DNA of 64,000 nucleotides from Branchiostoma belcheri (GCF_001625305.1 NW_017804254.1:1254775-1318774), one strand, 5' to 3'. Positions 1-12,595 are shown, counted from the first letter of the stretch. Program-made: numbers and translations. The notes: a model not told the origin generated them from the sequence alone.

Positions 1-11
1 CATATATGGTT

Positions 12-52
12 ACTTACCGATCCGTATACGTTTCTCTGTTGTCCATATAGAG
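12..52 (-). pseudogene. Duplicated 3' end of FGF exon 2 with its donor site
   Basis: Minus-strand bases from about 52 to 18 repeat the last ~33 nt of FGF exon 2 (MDNRETYTD in place of MDNRGNLYG), followed by the same GTAAGT donor at 17-12. No acceptor or 5' half of the exon is visible. It is a local duplication of roughly 100 bp that includes intron flank. It is probably a non-functional exon fragment in intron 2, although the intact donor could act as a cryptic splice site. Confidence 0.6.
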
Positions 53-115
53 ATAAATTTCATTTAACAGTTTTCTTTTACTAGTATACAGATATGTGCA
101 TACATGGTTACTTAC

Positions 116-219
116 CGATCCGTATAAGTTTCCTCTGTTGTCCATACACAGATATCTGGAGGCCTCCACGCCCCATATCCCGGCCACGCCCACCTCCACC
201 GTGAGAATGTGGACAACAG
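116..219 (-). CDS. FGF coding exon 2 (central trefoil strand block)
   Basis: Exactly 104 nt between a CACAG acceptor (221-220) and a GTAAGT donor (115-110). It joins exon 1 in phase 1 and ends in phase 0, as in vertebrate FGFs. The 35-residue product reads ...ILTVEVGVAGIWGVEASRY, then LCMDNRGNLYGS, matching the family pattern of a VEVG turn, a G-V-x-S-x-RYL-M strand and a closing LYGS. The phase and length agreement make the link to exon 1 6.4 kb away convincing. Confidence 0.87.
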
Positions 220-3200
220 CTGTGTGAGGAGAGGGAAAAGGCGGGAAGTTGTGAGGACCTTAGTCAGGACTCCTGATAAATGTTCACAGATGTACGTGGG
301 AAGAACAGATAGGACTCATTCGCGAACGACTTTATCAGGGGTGCCAGAGTATACAGTGCAATCGTATTAGTATACAGTGCAATTGTACGGAATACAGTAC
401 AATCGTATTAGTATACAGTGCAATTGTACGGAATACAGTAAAATCGTATTAGTATACAGTCCAATTGTACGGAATACAGTACAATCGTATTAGTATACAG
501 TGCAATTTTACTAGTATACAGTGCAATTTTACTTCTTACTACTTAGGCCATGTTGATTTGATTATATGGATGACATCCTCTGGGAACCCCAAAACTGATG
601 CGCGCGTGCGAATAAAAAAAAGTTTTGCAAAAAAAAAAGTTGCTTTCACTATGAAATCTACGTGGTCATGAAGGTTGAACAAATGGCACAGAATATGTTA
701 TGGCGAATAATCTACTCTTCGAATTCATTTCTTTACATTTTTGTCTTTTTTCCTTTGATTTTGGCATTCTACGACATTGTATCGTTTCTAAATGTTTTCC
801 TTGCAACTTATGGTATATTGTTGCTCATTTAGCAACTGTTTTGCACGATTTACAGTATGGTTGAAAACTTTTTTTTTTTTTGGAAACGGCCGAAAATTCA
901 TGCGCGCGCGGATGTCATCCATATAATCAAATCAACATGGCCTTATTGTATTCCGTAAAATTGTACTGTATTCCTTAAAATTGCACTGTATACTCTGTAT
1001 TCCGTAAAATTGCACTGTATACTCTGTATTCCGTAAAATTGGACTGTATACTCTGTATTCCGTAAAATTGCACTACTCTGGCACCCCTGTTTATAATTCA
1101 TCCGAGCCTCCGATTGGGTTTGACAAGTGATAGCCACATTGTTTCCGTCGTAGCATGGAAATATAGAACAGAACAGATAACCTTTATCGTACCTTTATCG
1201 TACATTCATGCCCTATCGGGCTAAGTACAGGTCAACAGATGCAAAGGTATATAGTACAGACAGGACGTTTGAAACTAATCTAACAAAGCTACTCTAATAG
1301 TAATACAGTTGTTCGGCTTCTTCTCGTCTCTTGAAATACAAGGCAGGTTTTCGTCGAAAGCTGGGCGACGAGGTACCGACTACAGTCTCCAATTGCAAGA
1401 GGCGTTTTCTGTCTAGCTCCTTTTCCTATAGCGTTAGTGCAATTAAACGTTTGAAGTATTTTAAGTGTTGTAAGTTTTTTCTTTCCTTCCTTACTACTGG
1501 CATTGGACATACAGAGGCGAAATTAGTGGCACGGAAACCTGTAAACTGTACGTGCAGTACTTACTACTCACAAAAATCAAGACAAAAAGGCGTGATCATT
1601 TTTACATGAAATTGCAAACATTTGGGGGGGGGGCAGAGTGGGTGTCAGTGTAGTGACTATTCTTAATACTTTAAGTGGAGAGCTTCATCTGAGAGCACCG
1701 TGAGTGTTTGACCTTTTCCGTGTGTTATAGAAACCTTCTGGTATTAAATGGAGTTTGAAATGACCTTGTCATGTTCGGTCCGCTAGCGACAGAGGTCAGG
1801 CAGATGAGAAATTATGACTGACCTTTCATTAACTTGTTTTTCTGACTTACTACACCCGTCAAAACATGTCAGATCACATCCAGGCACTTAAACGTTGTTG
1901 CACAGGTGGTCGCTGCACAGGCCGAGTTGAGTTTCAAACACAAGTTCAACTGTTGCTGCTATGACTTGGTGTGTGTAGTCTGTGTGAAACCAACCGACTG
2001 CGGTAAAAGTAGTCTCTTTGGTACCGGTGTGTTCAGTGGTATCATCCGGTGAACTTTGGTTTTCTACATTTTTTTCTACAATGTATGATGAAAGCAGCTA
2101 GGTGCCCTTTCACAAATAACCTCGCAACAGCGATTTGAATATATTTCTTATCAAAGGTTTGCCTAAAAACAATAAAGAAATAGCAAATATGGAAAGAACT
2201 GGGTTTGGAAGTTGGTTCTTCCCTGTGACCATTTGTCAGAGTAGATTGTTAATTTTTAGTACCTTTCTATCATGTTTTCTTTTAACCGTTTTTTGGTTGC
2301 TCTTATGGTGTATTTCTTCCAATGCCACTCTCAACCCCCTCCATATGCACGATTCCCATACCCATCACTATAATTTCGAAGAGAAGAAGCAGACGAAAAT
2401 GAAGGACGACAGCGGAATTTTCCACCCCGAGCGCCGCTCTATACTTGGGTCGCGCAGCCGTAACAGATGTATAATCATGTCCAGGCGTTTATGTGTAACG
2501 ATCCATAACATATCTCCCCAAATTTGCCACAACCGCAGCTCCGAGTGAAACGCAAATCACCTGTAAGCGCTATACTATAATTTTCCGGGTGGGTGAACAC
2601 CTGTCGCTGCAGACCATATCGTCTCAGGTGGTCTGAGCAGCCCTCTGACGTCCTGACATGTGGGGAGTAGAGATATAGAGGAGGATAAATTAGAGGCAAT
2701 TGCTCATCGCCTTAAGAAAATGTCGGGCCGCTTAAGATGATAGGGCTGTGCGGGTTTAAAGAACTGTACCAACAGACCACCGGCGTTGTCATGACTTGTG
2801 TCGTCTGACCAGCCTGCCTGTCATGTGTTGAACACATGAGATGTCGTCAGCGAGCAGGGCTGACATCGGGAAGTTGGGATCGGTGACGTAGTTTCTCGCA
2901 GGGTGGGGCGTTGTTCTGAAAGGGGGTTGACCTTACGCTTGTTTACATTAGTCCAGCTGTTTTTTTGTCGGGGAGGGAGTGACGCAAACTCCACCGCAAC
3001 TTGTCTAACACGTATGCTCACGTGGAGCTCACAGTAGACGAAACGTGCCAACATATTTCCCGTAGTGCAGTTGTCGCTATCAACACCAAATATTCAATGT
3101 CAAATTCAGCAGCAACCTGGTGACTATATGTGCCTGTATGTACTTATGCGTTTGAAGGAACAATATTTCCTCTCCACACTAAGACGTTACAATTATTCAA

Positions 3201-6200
3201 GGAGGTTTAAAAATTTTAAACCTCCTTGAATTATCATATTGTACAAAATGTTAGAATTAAAGTTCACACATATCTGGATGTGAAATCACTTGTACCAAAC
3301 AGATTTGTACCATTTACGTTTGGAATTTCTTCCATCCATATTTGCATTGCAAGGCTTAACATTATTCAGAAAGGTGCCTTTTGGAACCTAAGGCACATAG
3401 ATACTATAACAACATGTAATAGGACAAAATGAGAGTGGTCACAGATATTTGTCAGTGATTCAGAAGTTATGACTGTTCATGAATCATGTTTATTGTACTA
3501 ATAAGCAGGTAATTACGTACAAGGAACAAAAGGATAAAAGTGCATGCAGTTTTCCGTTACTTTCAAGATGGACGACTATCCCGTCAGAAAATTGAAATCA
3601 AAGACGTTACCGCCCTATAATGAAGTGAAGTTGTTGACACGAGGCAAATCCAGACCGTGTCTATGTTTAATTTCCCGTCATAAAATCGCATGTGTAACAA
3701 ACATCAGTTATTTTCCTATTTACATAACAACACTGATCATTAAGTGGCTTTTCTTCCTGTCGATTTCTGGAAAGGCGAACCTGTCCGTCCAAGTTTTCAA
3801 AAGTGGTGATACTGAAAACTTTGAATGATTGTAATCATGCCTTTTGGTGGGTATTTGGAATTCTTGACCCCAAAGGCACCCAATTTCAGGGAAGTAAAAC
3901 TGTATGTTCTTTTTTTTCTTCATTTTTTTACTCCTATTCCATATCATACTGTTATCTGTGAGGCAAAATGCGATGTCACTGACGGAACACTTGTTGCTTG
4001 TTTCATATCATAGGCTGGTTCTAGCTATTTATTGGTGGTACAAAAAATAATTATAAAGGACTTCTCATTCAGCTTGCTTTGGGGCTTTTTGTCACGTTTA
4101 GGGGCTTTTTGTCGACGTTTTAAGTATGAAATGGTGACGAAAATGTACTACGAAATGACAGTAAATGTCAATATCAAACAGATTTCCTCATCAACAATAT
4201 GTCTTCTTTTGCCACCCTTGGATACCTTTATAAATGGGTGGCCAAAACGTGTTGCTTGATGACGTCGTGAGCTCAGTGAGACGACCTATATAATCAAACT
4301 GACCCCGCTACTTTCGTCGATAATAAATCTTTAAGCTGTCAGAGATATTAATAGCCAGGTGTTTGTTTCTATTTCAGTGCCCCTTCAGCCCTTGGGTGTC
4401 ACAACGGAGAAAACTGTAGCGTACTTTAGAACAATGGAGCTGAGAAAAACCAGACAAGCGCCGGGAGGGACAGGTATCACTGAGAATGTTGTAACAAGCA
4501 ACCCGACCGCAAAACTGTGTGTATCGGGTATAGCCTATGCAAGTAAGTACGATCACGTAGCTCGATTTAATTGTGACCAGTCCAGTCCAACACGCATTTA
4601 ATCACTTCGTGTCATTGTCCTCCCTCAGACAGTATTATTTTGGTGAGCATGATAACGTTATAGCGACAATTTTTCTTGGATCAATGTCAATGTTATTTTT
4701 ACTTTTTCATGTTTTATATTCTGGTACTCAGGTAATAATGGTATACAACCTTGTTAAAATTCATACACCTTCGTTTTACATAGCAGCCCCTACACACACA
4801 CACACCCAATCCGGACCCTTGCACCCCAAACAGTACCCCCCCCCCTCCGGAGTATAAGACCCCCCTCCCCATCAAAACCTTTTTGTCCTGTATAAAAAGT
4901 GTAGCTATAAACATCTTTAAACATTTCAGCACAAGCTAGGCATTCCAGCTGACTGCATCTGTCAAACCCGACTGTTCCTTATGACGTGGGCAATTAGCGC
5001 GAACCCCCGCCAGAGGCGCCACGGGGCGATGTGGTGACGTGAGCGGCTCCACCTCACTCACAAGCCGCCCGCTGCACGCCAGGCTCCGGGACCGAGCAGA
5101 GGGCCTCGGGATGTAAGGATGCGTGGGAACTGCGTGTTTCTTCTTCACGTGGGGGCCAACAAAGTCACACGAACGCGGCGCCCTCAAGTGGCTGGAACAA
5201 CATGAGCGTAACTAGTCCGCCCGACCTGCGGGTAGTATGGATGTTAGCGTCTGCGGTTGCCATGGTCTGTAATCTGCGAACAGGTCTACCGTGGCCGCAC
5301 GCCAGGTAGTCTACTGTATGTACTCTCGGAGACTCAGAGGTTGGAATGGCCGCTGTCGTCCTATTTTACTTCTACAGAGTCGTCAACATTGTCTGTTGTC
5401 ATTGTTTACTCCTCAGACGTCAAGAGTATACAAGCTGACGGACCCCGATTTTAGATGACAGGTACACACAAAGATATGTTGACGCCGTGCATTGTAGTAG
5501 TAAGTACCTGTACAGGCGACGGATGGCATACCGTGGTATTACTGCAACGTCGGCAAAAAACTGAGGAGTCCTGTCTGAACCCATTCTGCTACTAAATACA
5601 TAGGGGCACACGGCAGCGAGGTAGTCTCAAACCCAAGTGACCTGTTACAGACGTCTCAGCTATACAAACATGTGTAAAGTCGGTGACCTCCCCTCCCTCT
5701 AGGATCCCCTGCGACCGAGGTTAGAAAAAGACATTCCTTTAAGGTCATGCTTAAGAACCATTTCAAGACGGACAGTAAAGCCTTCTGTTACACTACTCCC
5801 CAGACAACGGTACTAATTTAGCTTCCTGCCAAACGACAATCAAACATTTTCCCAATCATCTGTGAAACATCATGACGCCGCGACCTCCAAATCCTCGCTG
5901 TCCCTTAAGGCAACAGTCACGATAAGTCTCGTGCTATCTGTGACCAAAAACTGACCCAAAGCTTCACGGCCGCTGATCTCTAAGCGCTCCGTCCTCGGGG
6001 TCTGACAGAAAATATGTGTGTTTACCCGCGTCCACTCCCCTGTAAACACCTGCTCCACACACAGGTAAAACGGCTTGTGTGCTCTTCTTCACAGGCGTCT
6101 AGAAACGGCACGTGTGCAGCTGGAAACTCGAAACACCAGGAACTACACTATCTCTCACGCTTGTCAAGATAGCGGTTACGCTTGACGTCTACTCTGACAG

Positions 6201-6924
6201 CAGAAGTCTCGTTATAAAGGCCTTGGCCTAAAACATGCTGTGGCGGACACTTCCGCAACAACTGTGCATGATCGAAAGCAGGGACGACTAGAGACAAGTG
6301 CGTACGTTTCCGAGCTCTTGAATGAGTTACAGAATGTAAGAAAATGTGTTGTAATGTTCCCCCTGGTGCATAACGGGAACGGTAAACTTCACAGGAAGGT
6401 GACCTCGGCCGCTGGTCTGTGCAAATTTGCCCTGTCGGTGTAAATAAAAGCTACCTCGGACCGTGTTTGTAAATTGGAACGATTAGACGTTTGTAGTGCA
6501 GCGACCCAAGAAGCACCACGACAGGGGGATCCTACTCTTGCGTGCAAGGAGAGTGTTACATTAGAGGCAACATGGCTGCATTGCGTGCGCTGCTCTTCGT
6601 TTTTACCCGCTTCAGCTTCATAGTTAGCATTTCTTGCATGTGTAATGTAGGGAATCGGAGCTTACCGTAGGCGTTGCCATCCTGCGAGGTGCCCCCGATG
6701 GCGCCGTTGCTAAAAAGTTGTAAGTGGTAGCCTGTCCGACAGTACAGCTGCTTGGTCCTGTTATTGGAGCCCAGGTGCGTGTAGGTACTTGTAAAGTCTA
6801 CCTGGCGTGGCGTGCGTGACCTGGGCATGGGCTCTGCTGGCTGCACGGGTAAACCACGACAAAACTCCGTCAGAAAGTGGACGACGAGGGTGCACAGCAG
6901 AAAGGCTGAAGTGGTGATTTCCAT
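116..6924 (-). CDS. Fibroblast growth factor (FGF) gene, coding exons 1 and 2; 3' part outside window
   Basis: Secreted FGF ligand, expected to signal through FGF receptors. Two exons on the minus strand fit together: 6924-6666 (start ATG, signal peptide, beta-trefoil start with QLYCRTGYHLQLFSNG) ends with a phase-1 donor, and 219-116 opens with a pyrimidine-rich AG acceptor and ends in SRYLCMDNRGNLYGS before a GTAAGT donor. The second exon is 104 nt, the usual size of the middle coding exon in vertebrate FGF genes, and ends at the usual place after LYGS. The intron between them is about 6.4 kb. The last exon(s), carrying the rest of the trefoil, lie left of base 1. Subfamily is not settled: YCRTG recalls FGF9/16/20, while YHLQL and the NAY...VEVG segment recall FGF3/7/10/22. 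Confidence 0.88.
336..1089. mobile_element. 754-bp foldback/MITE-like element in FGF intron 1
   Basis: Ends are perfect 16-bp inverted repeats, CAGGGGTGCCAGAGTA on the left and its complement on the right, flanked on both sides by TTTAT (331-335 and 1090-1094), a possible 5-bp target duplication. Behind each end lies a short tandem array of GTATACAGTGCAAT-type units (about 350-530 and 950-1080, opposite orientation). Inside those is a second inverted repeat (about 543-576 and 909-942). No transposase is encoded. The CAGGGG terminus recalls hAT elements, but those duplicate 8 bp, so the superfamily is left open. Confidence 0.7.
2189..2548 (+). CDS. Weak candidate: 119-codon ORF with one membrane segment
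   Basis: From ATG 2189 the ORF encodes a short N-terminal stretch, a strongly hydrophobic segment at about residues 20-42 (FSTFLSCFLLTVFWLLLWC), and then a polar His- and basic-rich tail to a stop at 2548. The shape resembles the first exon of a type II Golgi enzyme or a chance ORF. No family motif, conserved partner exon or convincing donor was found, and it lies antisense within the FGF intron. Probably not a gene. Confidence 0.12.
   Translation: MERTGFGSWFFPVTICQSRLLIFSTFLSCFLLTVFWLLLWCISSNATLNPLHMHDSHTHHYNFEEKKQTKMKDDSGIFHPERRSILGSRSRNRCIIMSRRLCVTIHNISPQICHNRSSE
3195..3231. repeat. 37-bp near-perfect palindrome
   Basis: TTCAAGGAGGTTTAAAA and its complement meet around a single central base at 3213; the arms are 18 bp with no mismatch. 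It could be a decayed foldback element or a hairpin-forming site. No flanking duplication was seen. Confidence 0.7.
4378..4542 (+). CDS. Weak candidate exon, 55 codons, flanked by good splice sites
   Basis: An open frame of 165 nt lies between a TTTCTATTTCAG acceptor and a GTAAGTAC donor. The translation (GVTTEKTVAYFRTMELRKT within it) shows no domain I recognise. The length is a multiple of three. No partner exons were identified, so this is recorded only for its splice-site quality. Confidence 0.15.
6666..6924 (-). CDS. FGF coding exon 1 (signal peptide and start of FGF core)
   Basis: Translation from the ATG at 6924 gives 86 complete codons plus one base. Residues 1-24 are a hydrophobic secretion signal (AFLLCTLVVHFL core). 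A Pro/Arg/Thr-rich linker follows, then an N-glycosylation-like SNNRT site, then the FGF core beginning at about residue 57 (RTKQLYCRTGYHLQLF). The exon ends TAC G before GTAAGC (donor at 6665-6664). The same frame stays open upstream to 7116, but this ATG is preferred because the signal peptide starts directly behind it. Reading past the donor gives unrelated sequence that ends in a stop near 6556. Confidence 0.87.
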
Positions 6925-7019
6925 CCCTTCGCGTGAGTAGGTCTCTGTCAGACGACCCACTTGACCGCCTCCCGCCGATGAGACCCGGGGCCAACCGCGG
7001 TGAGGCGTGCAACATGCAA

Positions 7020-7060
7020 CCGACACTGTCGGCAATTGGGGCGCCGCATTCTTTATAAGT
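7020..7060 (-). promoter_or_regulatory. Candidate TATA promoter of the FGF gene
   Basis: On the minus strand TATAAAG lies at 7057-7051, about 130 bp upstream of the FGF start codon, with a CCAAT motif and GC-rich sequence downstream. A start site about 30 bp below the TATA box would leave a 5' UTR of about 100 nt. Motif evidence only. Confidence 0.35.
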
Positions 7061-7119
7061 ACGTTACCCCACCCGCTACAATGTAGACTGGCTGGATAAA
7101 GGGATGGCACACACAAAAA

Positions 7120-10100
7120 AATCGTGGCCCAGGGCGATCTTAATTTGATTGAAATAAATGAGACAGATGATTACGACAATTGAGAAATGCCATAAATGGA
7201 GTGCCGGTACAGATCCCTCTTCTCCAAACCTCGCCCCAGAAACGATACACTCTCCAACCCCGTATCGCAACAACTATCGTCAAGTTCTTTCACCATCTTT
7301 TATCGCTTAATCTCGAAGCGTTGTCACCCTCCCAGGGCGAAAACATGCCTGTGAAAAGCGCGTCTTGCTGGCCAGGCCGAGCCGGCGCGGAGGACATGCT
7401 GTAATTAAGACCAATTACACACGCGAAGTCCTAGCCACTGAAATGAGCCGCGGTGCGATGACGGCACCACCTTATTACTAACTGCGCGTCTTTTGTCAAT
7501 TGTGTGTGAGAATGAAATGATACCGGGCAGAGGTTGTTCTTCCAATTACCTCCTTTTCGCGTAACAAATTGCTGAGTAGATGTCCGTGGAACTGGGGGAT
7601 GTGACACTTGTGGTTTGGTTCTCGCGGTGTGGGGAGGGCACAAATGAGAGACTGTGCTCTCCCGTCACCTGTGCGGCACTGCTATAATTGTACGGCAGGG
7701 TACAAAGTAAATGTTAATGCTTAACTCGAACATCACCTGTCTTATCTGCTGTCAATCTGGGGGTGCTATTTTTGGGGCTGGTCGTATCTTTTCTTTGAAG
7801 GGTGTCCGCCGAACACATGTGCGAGTTTGGAAGACTATCTTAGGGGCTTTTCGTGCTGGTTGGCTGGTTTTCATTAGAAGGACAAGACAGCTCGTATACA
7901 ATGATATAAAAGTACGGAAAGAGGAAGGTGAGGGTTACTGGGGTTATCTCATGCAAATAAAAACTTCGAATAACTGATACTGGAAGTATGAAGAAGTAAA
8001 AGAACAGCCAATATAGCGACGCATGTAATACTAGATATTCCTATTGCCAAAATGGATAAAAAACATGGATAGTGTCCTCGACTCTTTTCATGGCGTAGTA
8101 CGCACATTCCAACAGACGTTCCACGTGTGCGAGCACCTGTAAGCAGGTGTTTGACATATTTGCGGTTCGGACGGTAATCCCCAAGGAATGTGGAAGATTT
8201 GTACCGTATAGATGATATTGAATAGAATATGTGGGATGTGGACTTCCACTTGATCGAAGCTTAACTCTTAAGTATGTTGTACGACATGTGTGGGAGCGGC
8301 CACGGATCACCTAATTGGGCTATGTCGTATTAACCTTTCTGGTGGGGGATTAGGCTTCCCTCCCAGTCACTCTGACACATACAGACGTAATGATTCATAA
8401 CAAATCGCGTCTTTGAGTCAGACTGCGCCCGTTTATATAATGATAAATCACAACTGTGGCGTGTGTTCATGAGTCACAAACCCCACCTTGCTCAGGTAGA
8501 CTCGCACGTTTGGGACCGCAGGTTTGCCGACTCGCTCGCGCCGTGCTTTACGTTTCGCCTCGCTCATTTTCTTCCCCACACTTCAGTAGCAAAAGACTGC
8601 ACGAACCGGCACGAAGGACACAATTAGAGAGGTAAAAGGCCACAGCAAAGCCTCACACGTATGGTCTCTACCTGTACACGCACAAAATGACCCCTTACGT
8701 GTTTGTCTGTCTGGTTGTTAATAGGCTAAGCGACCTCCAGAAAATCTGAAGAATTTCTGAGGTACAAAGAACGGTAAGCGGCCCACCAAAGATGCCCCCC
8801 GGCTACAATCTGGGAAAGACCCCTGCGTTAGCGGCGACAGCGATAGCACAATTTAGTAGGACAATCACTTGGATACATGCTGTATAGCCTCGAGCGTCCG
8901 AAGTGACGTTTTACTCGGTAGACACACACGCACGTTACTGGTGTGGACGCATGGTCGCTGACGTGCTGGCTTATATACGTGTGTTTGACTAATGTAGAAA
9001 TTGTGCAGGATTGTTGTAAATATCAGACGACAGATCATGACAACATTTTATCCACAGCTAATCGTTCTAATCATCACATTCAGAAAAAGTTATAGATCCA
9101 CTGTGTTTATTCTATGTACCCAAGCGTATTTCCAGCCGCGATCATTGTGAAGTTACAGCAATCGCAGTTTGTGTGACAAAGAAGTTGACAAATATATATC
9201 GCATGTTTTTATCAAATATCAAGTGACAATTGCAAATTAGAAATACACTATATTGGCAATTCACTGTCAATCGACATTTTGCGAAATGCAGTTGAGGAAT
9301 ACGAATAAGACAAGTAGTAGTACTGTGCTCGATCTCCGTTGCCTTGCGATGTTAAATCGCTAGGTGGAGAACATACATAGCTTCCTGTGGGTAAAAGAAC
9401 GATGATGCAATCATATACTACTGATGGACGAAAACGGGTCCTACAATTTGTGTCATCGTTACCACTGGAAATTGCAATCCTATTGGTTAATACATCAACA
9501 CATGTAAACCGAATCTACAAGCAGTAACATGTAGTTACATTTGTGCACATGTAGTTACATTTGTGCAGTTTCATTTGTGCACAAGACCGAAGTGTGCCTT
9601 TATTGTTTCTGACGCTTGACTTTATAAGAAAATTTTCTATTGTATCATCTATCCGTCCCTTCAAATTTGGTTCAATTTGGTTCAGCTTTTAAGCCAGGCA
9701 GAAAGTCCTGTTAACAATGGTAGGGCGGATGCCTCAGTCCCGAGTCTACGCAAAACGTACTTCTAATCTCGAGGAAGGTCTCTTCCTCATGATAAACATA
9801 GCAAGCTTCGAAAGGACTTTTCTGACAGCTATCTTGATGAGCTTTGCTGAAGATAGAATGTTTTCTGATTGCCACAGCTCTCACTGGGAGTAATGCATGA
9901 TCATACATCGATCAGAACACGGTATTGGACAATAATAGATCCTTATTAGAAAGAAAGCGACGGTTTTAAAGTAGCACCAGAAGCCTGGTTTGGAAGCTAC
10001 TGGTACTTAGTATCCTGAATCAACCTCTTGATAAATAGAGCAAAGTGCTAAGCGTGTCTGTATCTGACGGCAGTCGCCCAAGTCCTGCCGAACACCCGGT

Positions 10101-11500
10101 CTGAGACAGGTCGGAAATTCGGTAGCTCCTGAACGAATTGCCACCATGCGGTGAGTAGGAATGAGATGCTGTGAGATGCTGTTCAAGACGTCAGTTTTAG
10201 ACGAATTTTGTCGGTTGTGAAGTTTTTCGGGATATTTGGTCAATTTAGAACCATGGTTGGTGGCGGGAAAAGTGGCGGGGACTTTAGACAGAAGGTCGGC
10301 ACGGTCTGCCTCTGAGTGAGACTGAGAAAAAGCTGATTTAAGAAGTTAGGTTGTTGTATTTTGCCCATGTCATAAAGTATCTTTAATGGATTATACTATT
10401 TCTTCTCTTCTGCATGCCTTCTCCTAATGACTGCATCAGTATCAGTTAGTGTCTTATTACGAGTATACATAAAATTAGCCAGAGCTCGAAAAACGTGCTC
10501 AAGTGGAATCTCTCCCGCGATCTTTCTCTCTGCGCGACCAAAAACTCAAATATCAGCAACTTTTGGGCGACCAAAGATTTCACGGATCACTCAAGGACGT
10601 ACGGAAATAAAGAATGATTTTTTTGTTTTGTTTTGTTTTGTTTCTTTTCTTTGTTTCCTTTTTTATTCATATATCAAAACAACATACACACAATACAATG
10701 AACAACATGCTGATTGTTAACGTTGGATCGCCGTCCTCGGCGCTGTCACGGCGACGGTATGAGCCGATTCAAAACAGTGGCCGAGGTGACGGCGCTCATG
10801 GCACTCCCATGGCGCTCTCATGGCGCTCCCATGGCGACCTTTGGCGATCTCTCGGTGCTCTCTCCGTGCTCCGGCCAATTTCAGATCGCGAATACGTGTG
10901 AAAAGTACAAATTAAATGTACTGTATAATGAGAACCAAAAACGTCGGTGACCACACCAACAATATCCCTTTGGCCAATCTACTGAAAAGCCCAGTTCTCA
11001 CGAAAATGCTACAAAATGTTTATTCTATCTGGTGCATCGTGCCGCATCTGTGACATATGATATTCGGCAAAAGAGTTGTGGAACAAAAAAAAAAAAAACG
11101 GGAGCAGAGCTTCTATTGACACTTGACCATTACTCCATTAATATTAATCACTCCGATACGATCAGAGAATCTAAAAAGTTTCAAAACATTGATTCTGTAG
11201 CTTTTCTCGCACGATGTTTAATACGTTGGGTCACGGCTATGGTGCACGCTTATGTTCCGCTGTTCTGTATTTGACGTGCTACAAGGCTTTGCAAAGGCTG
11301 AGCAGAATGTTACTGTAAGAAAGCCCCCTTTGGTCACCTTTTTGGACACGTCTAAATACGTGACAAGATAAACGGCACATTTAGATGTCAAATCTTTTGT
11401 CAATGGGCGCCTGCAGATATCTGAGAGAGCGCCAGAGGGAGCATGCGAACAAGTTTATCGGCACGGTTAACAGCTTGCTTGAGTGCCCTACGTATCTTGT
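7120..11500. other. Intergenic stretch without recognised genes
   Basis: Only short, composition-driven ORFs were seen on either strand. Minor features are a duplicated ACATGTAGTTACATTTGTGC block near 9530-9570, a poly-T/TTTTG run near 10617-10645, and a short tandem of ATGGCGCTC-type units at 10797-10840. I saw no domain-bearing exon. Confidence 0.5.
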
Positions 11501-12095
11501 TCGACTGGTCTGCCATTAGCACTGAAAATACTTGGTACTGCAGCGCAAATTCCGGTTTTGATATCTCGCGATCTGGACATGCTGAGGTCATGAATTTTGG
11601 ATGGTAGGTAGCTCTTGTGCTTGGAAAGAAGTCTAATTTGCATAATAAATGGCAAATTGGTACAGTTTTATGGTGGTAACTGCTGGGAATTTAATACTTG
11701 GCATAATTGGAAGTTCAGTGAAGGTGAACATCACTTAACATAATTTATTCAAATCAGGACCTCATTTGCACAATTTATGAGGAAACGCTGTCATTGGGTG
11801 GAGAATATGATCCCCTGATATAATATATGCAAATGGACTCTTATAATTTGCATAATAGCAGTGAAAAATAAGTCAGTCTGTCACGGATAACATGATTTGG
11901 CAAAGGTATGTCAGAGGTCGTGCTTGCATATAGCCAACAATATCATACGTTGTCCATGCCAAATGATAAGGATTTCACCAGTGTGTTGCATGTTAGGGGC
12001 TATGTACATGATTTGTATAAAAAATTTGCTAATGAGCAGGATTGTAAATGTAAGCCATTTACAGGTGGTCATCACCATGCATAAGATTTACGAAA
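11500..12095 (+). repeat. Dispersed repeat family R1, copy 1
   Basis: AT-rich repeat marked by recurring ATTTGCATAATTTATGAGG and TTCCGGTTTTGATATCTC motifs. Its 3' portion (about 11885-12080) is repeated in inverted orientation near 21600-21830, and the rest matches segments at 12950-13640, 20040-20870, 31490-32120 and 54130-54510. No coding frame survives. Probably a non-autonomous or decayed transposable element. Confidence 0.55.
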
Positions 12096-12580
12096 GATAT
12101 CTGTCGTCTGACAGACAACGTGAAAACCGGCCCATGTGACCTGTTGTCGTACTTGAATTTATGCCTTCTGCCAAGCTACTGAAGTAAGGACGATTTTTGA
12201 TGATCGCTGTCAATGTGTTTGACTGGTGAGAACTTGAAACTCCTATCGTAAAACTATGAAGTTAAACTAGACTACTGGACTATTATAACCTTAAGAACAC
12301 TTAGTAACACATAGTAACGCTTAGTAACACTATGAGGTTAAACTAGACTACTAGACTATTATAACCTTATTCTACGTATAACATTCGACAGGAAACGTGG
12401 CACCGGCCACGGAACTAAAACGTTGTGCGTTTACACAGAGGTCAGCGAGCGATTGGGTAGTCTACAATTTTTATCACTACAATTGGAGTAATGAGTCCGA
12501 ACACAGAGTCTTATGATGGCATCGTGAATGACCGGCTGCGAGGGCGGGTGGTGGTTGCTCGCGTTCTCTCCTCTGATCGG

Positions 12581-12595
12581 GCGGAAGTGACGTCA
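12581..12595 (+). promoter_or_regulatory. Composite ETS/CRE-type motif
   Basis: GCGGAAGTGACGTCA joins an ETS core (CGGAAGT) to a full palindromic CRE (TGACGTCA) within the most GC-rich block of this interval (12525-12620). Such composites occur in core promoters. It lies about 1.8 kb upstream of the signal-peptide exon of the modular gene and could mark its unidentified first exon; that link is a guess. Confidence 0.3.

Larger units (their letters stand above)
1090..6665. other. FGF intron 1, remaining part
   Basis: Mostly unique non-coding sequence. It contains the 37-bp palindrome at 3195-3231, short C-rich and CA-rich runs near 4790-4870, and two weak plus-strand coding candidates listed separately (2189-2548 and 4378-4542). 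The block 4930-6500 is more GC-rich than the rest, but I found no exon there with matching splice sites and a recognisable domain. Confidence 0.5.

Noticed and set aside
6761-7015. Second minus-strand ORF overlapping FGF exon 1
   Set aside because: Different frame from the FGF core, no domain, and the FGF reading explains the signal peptide and splice donor.
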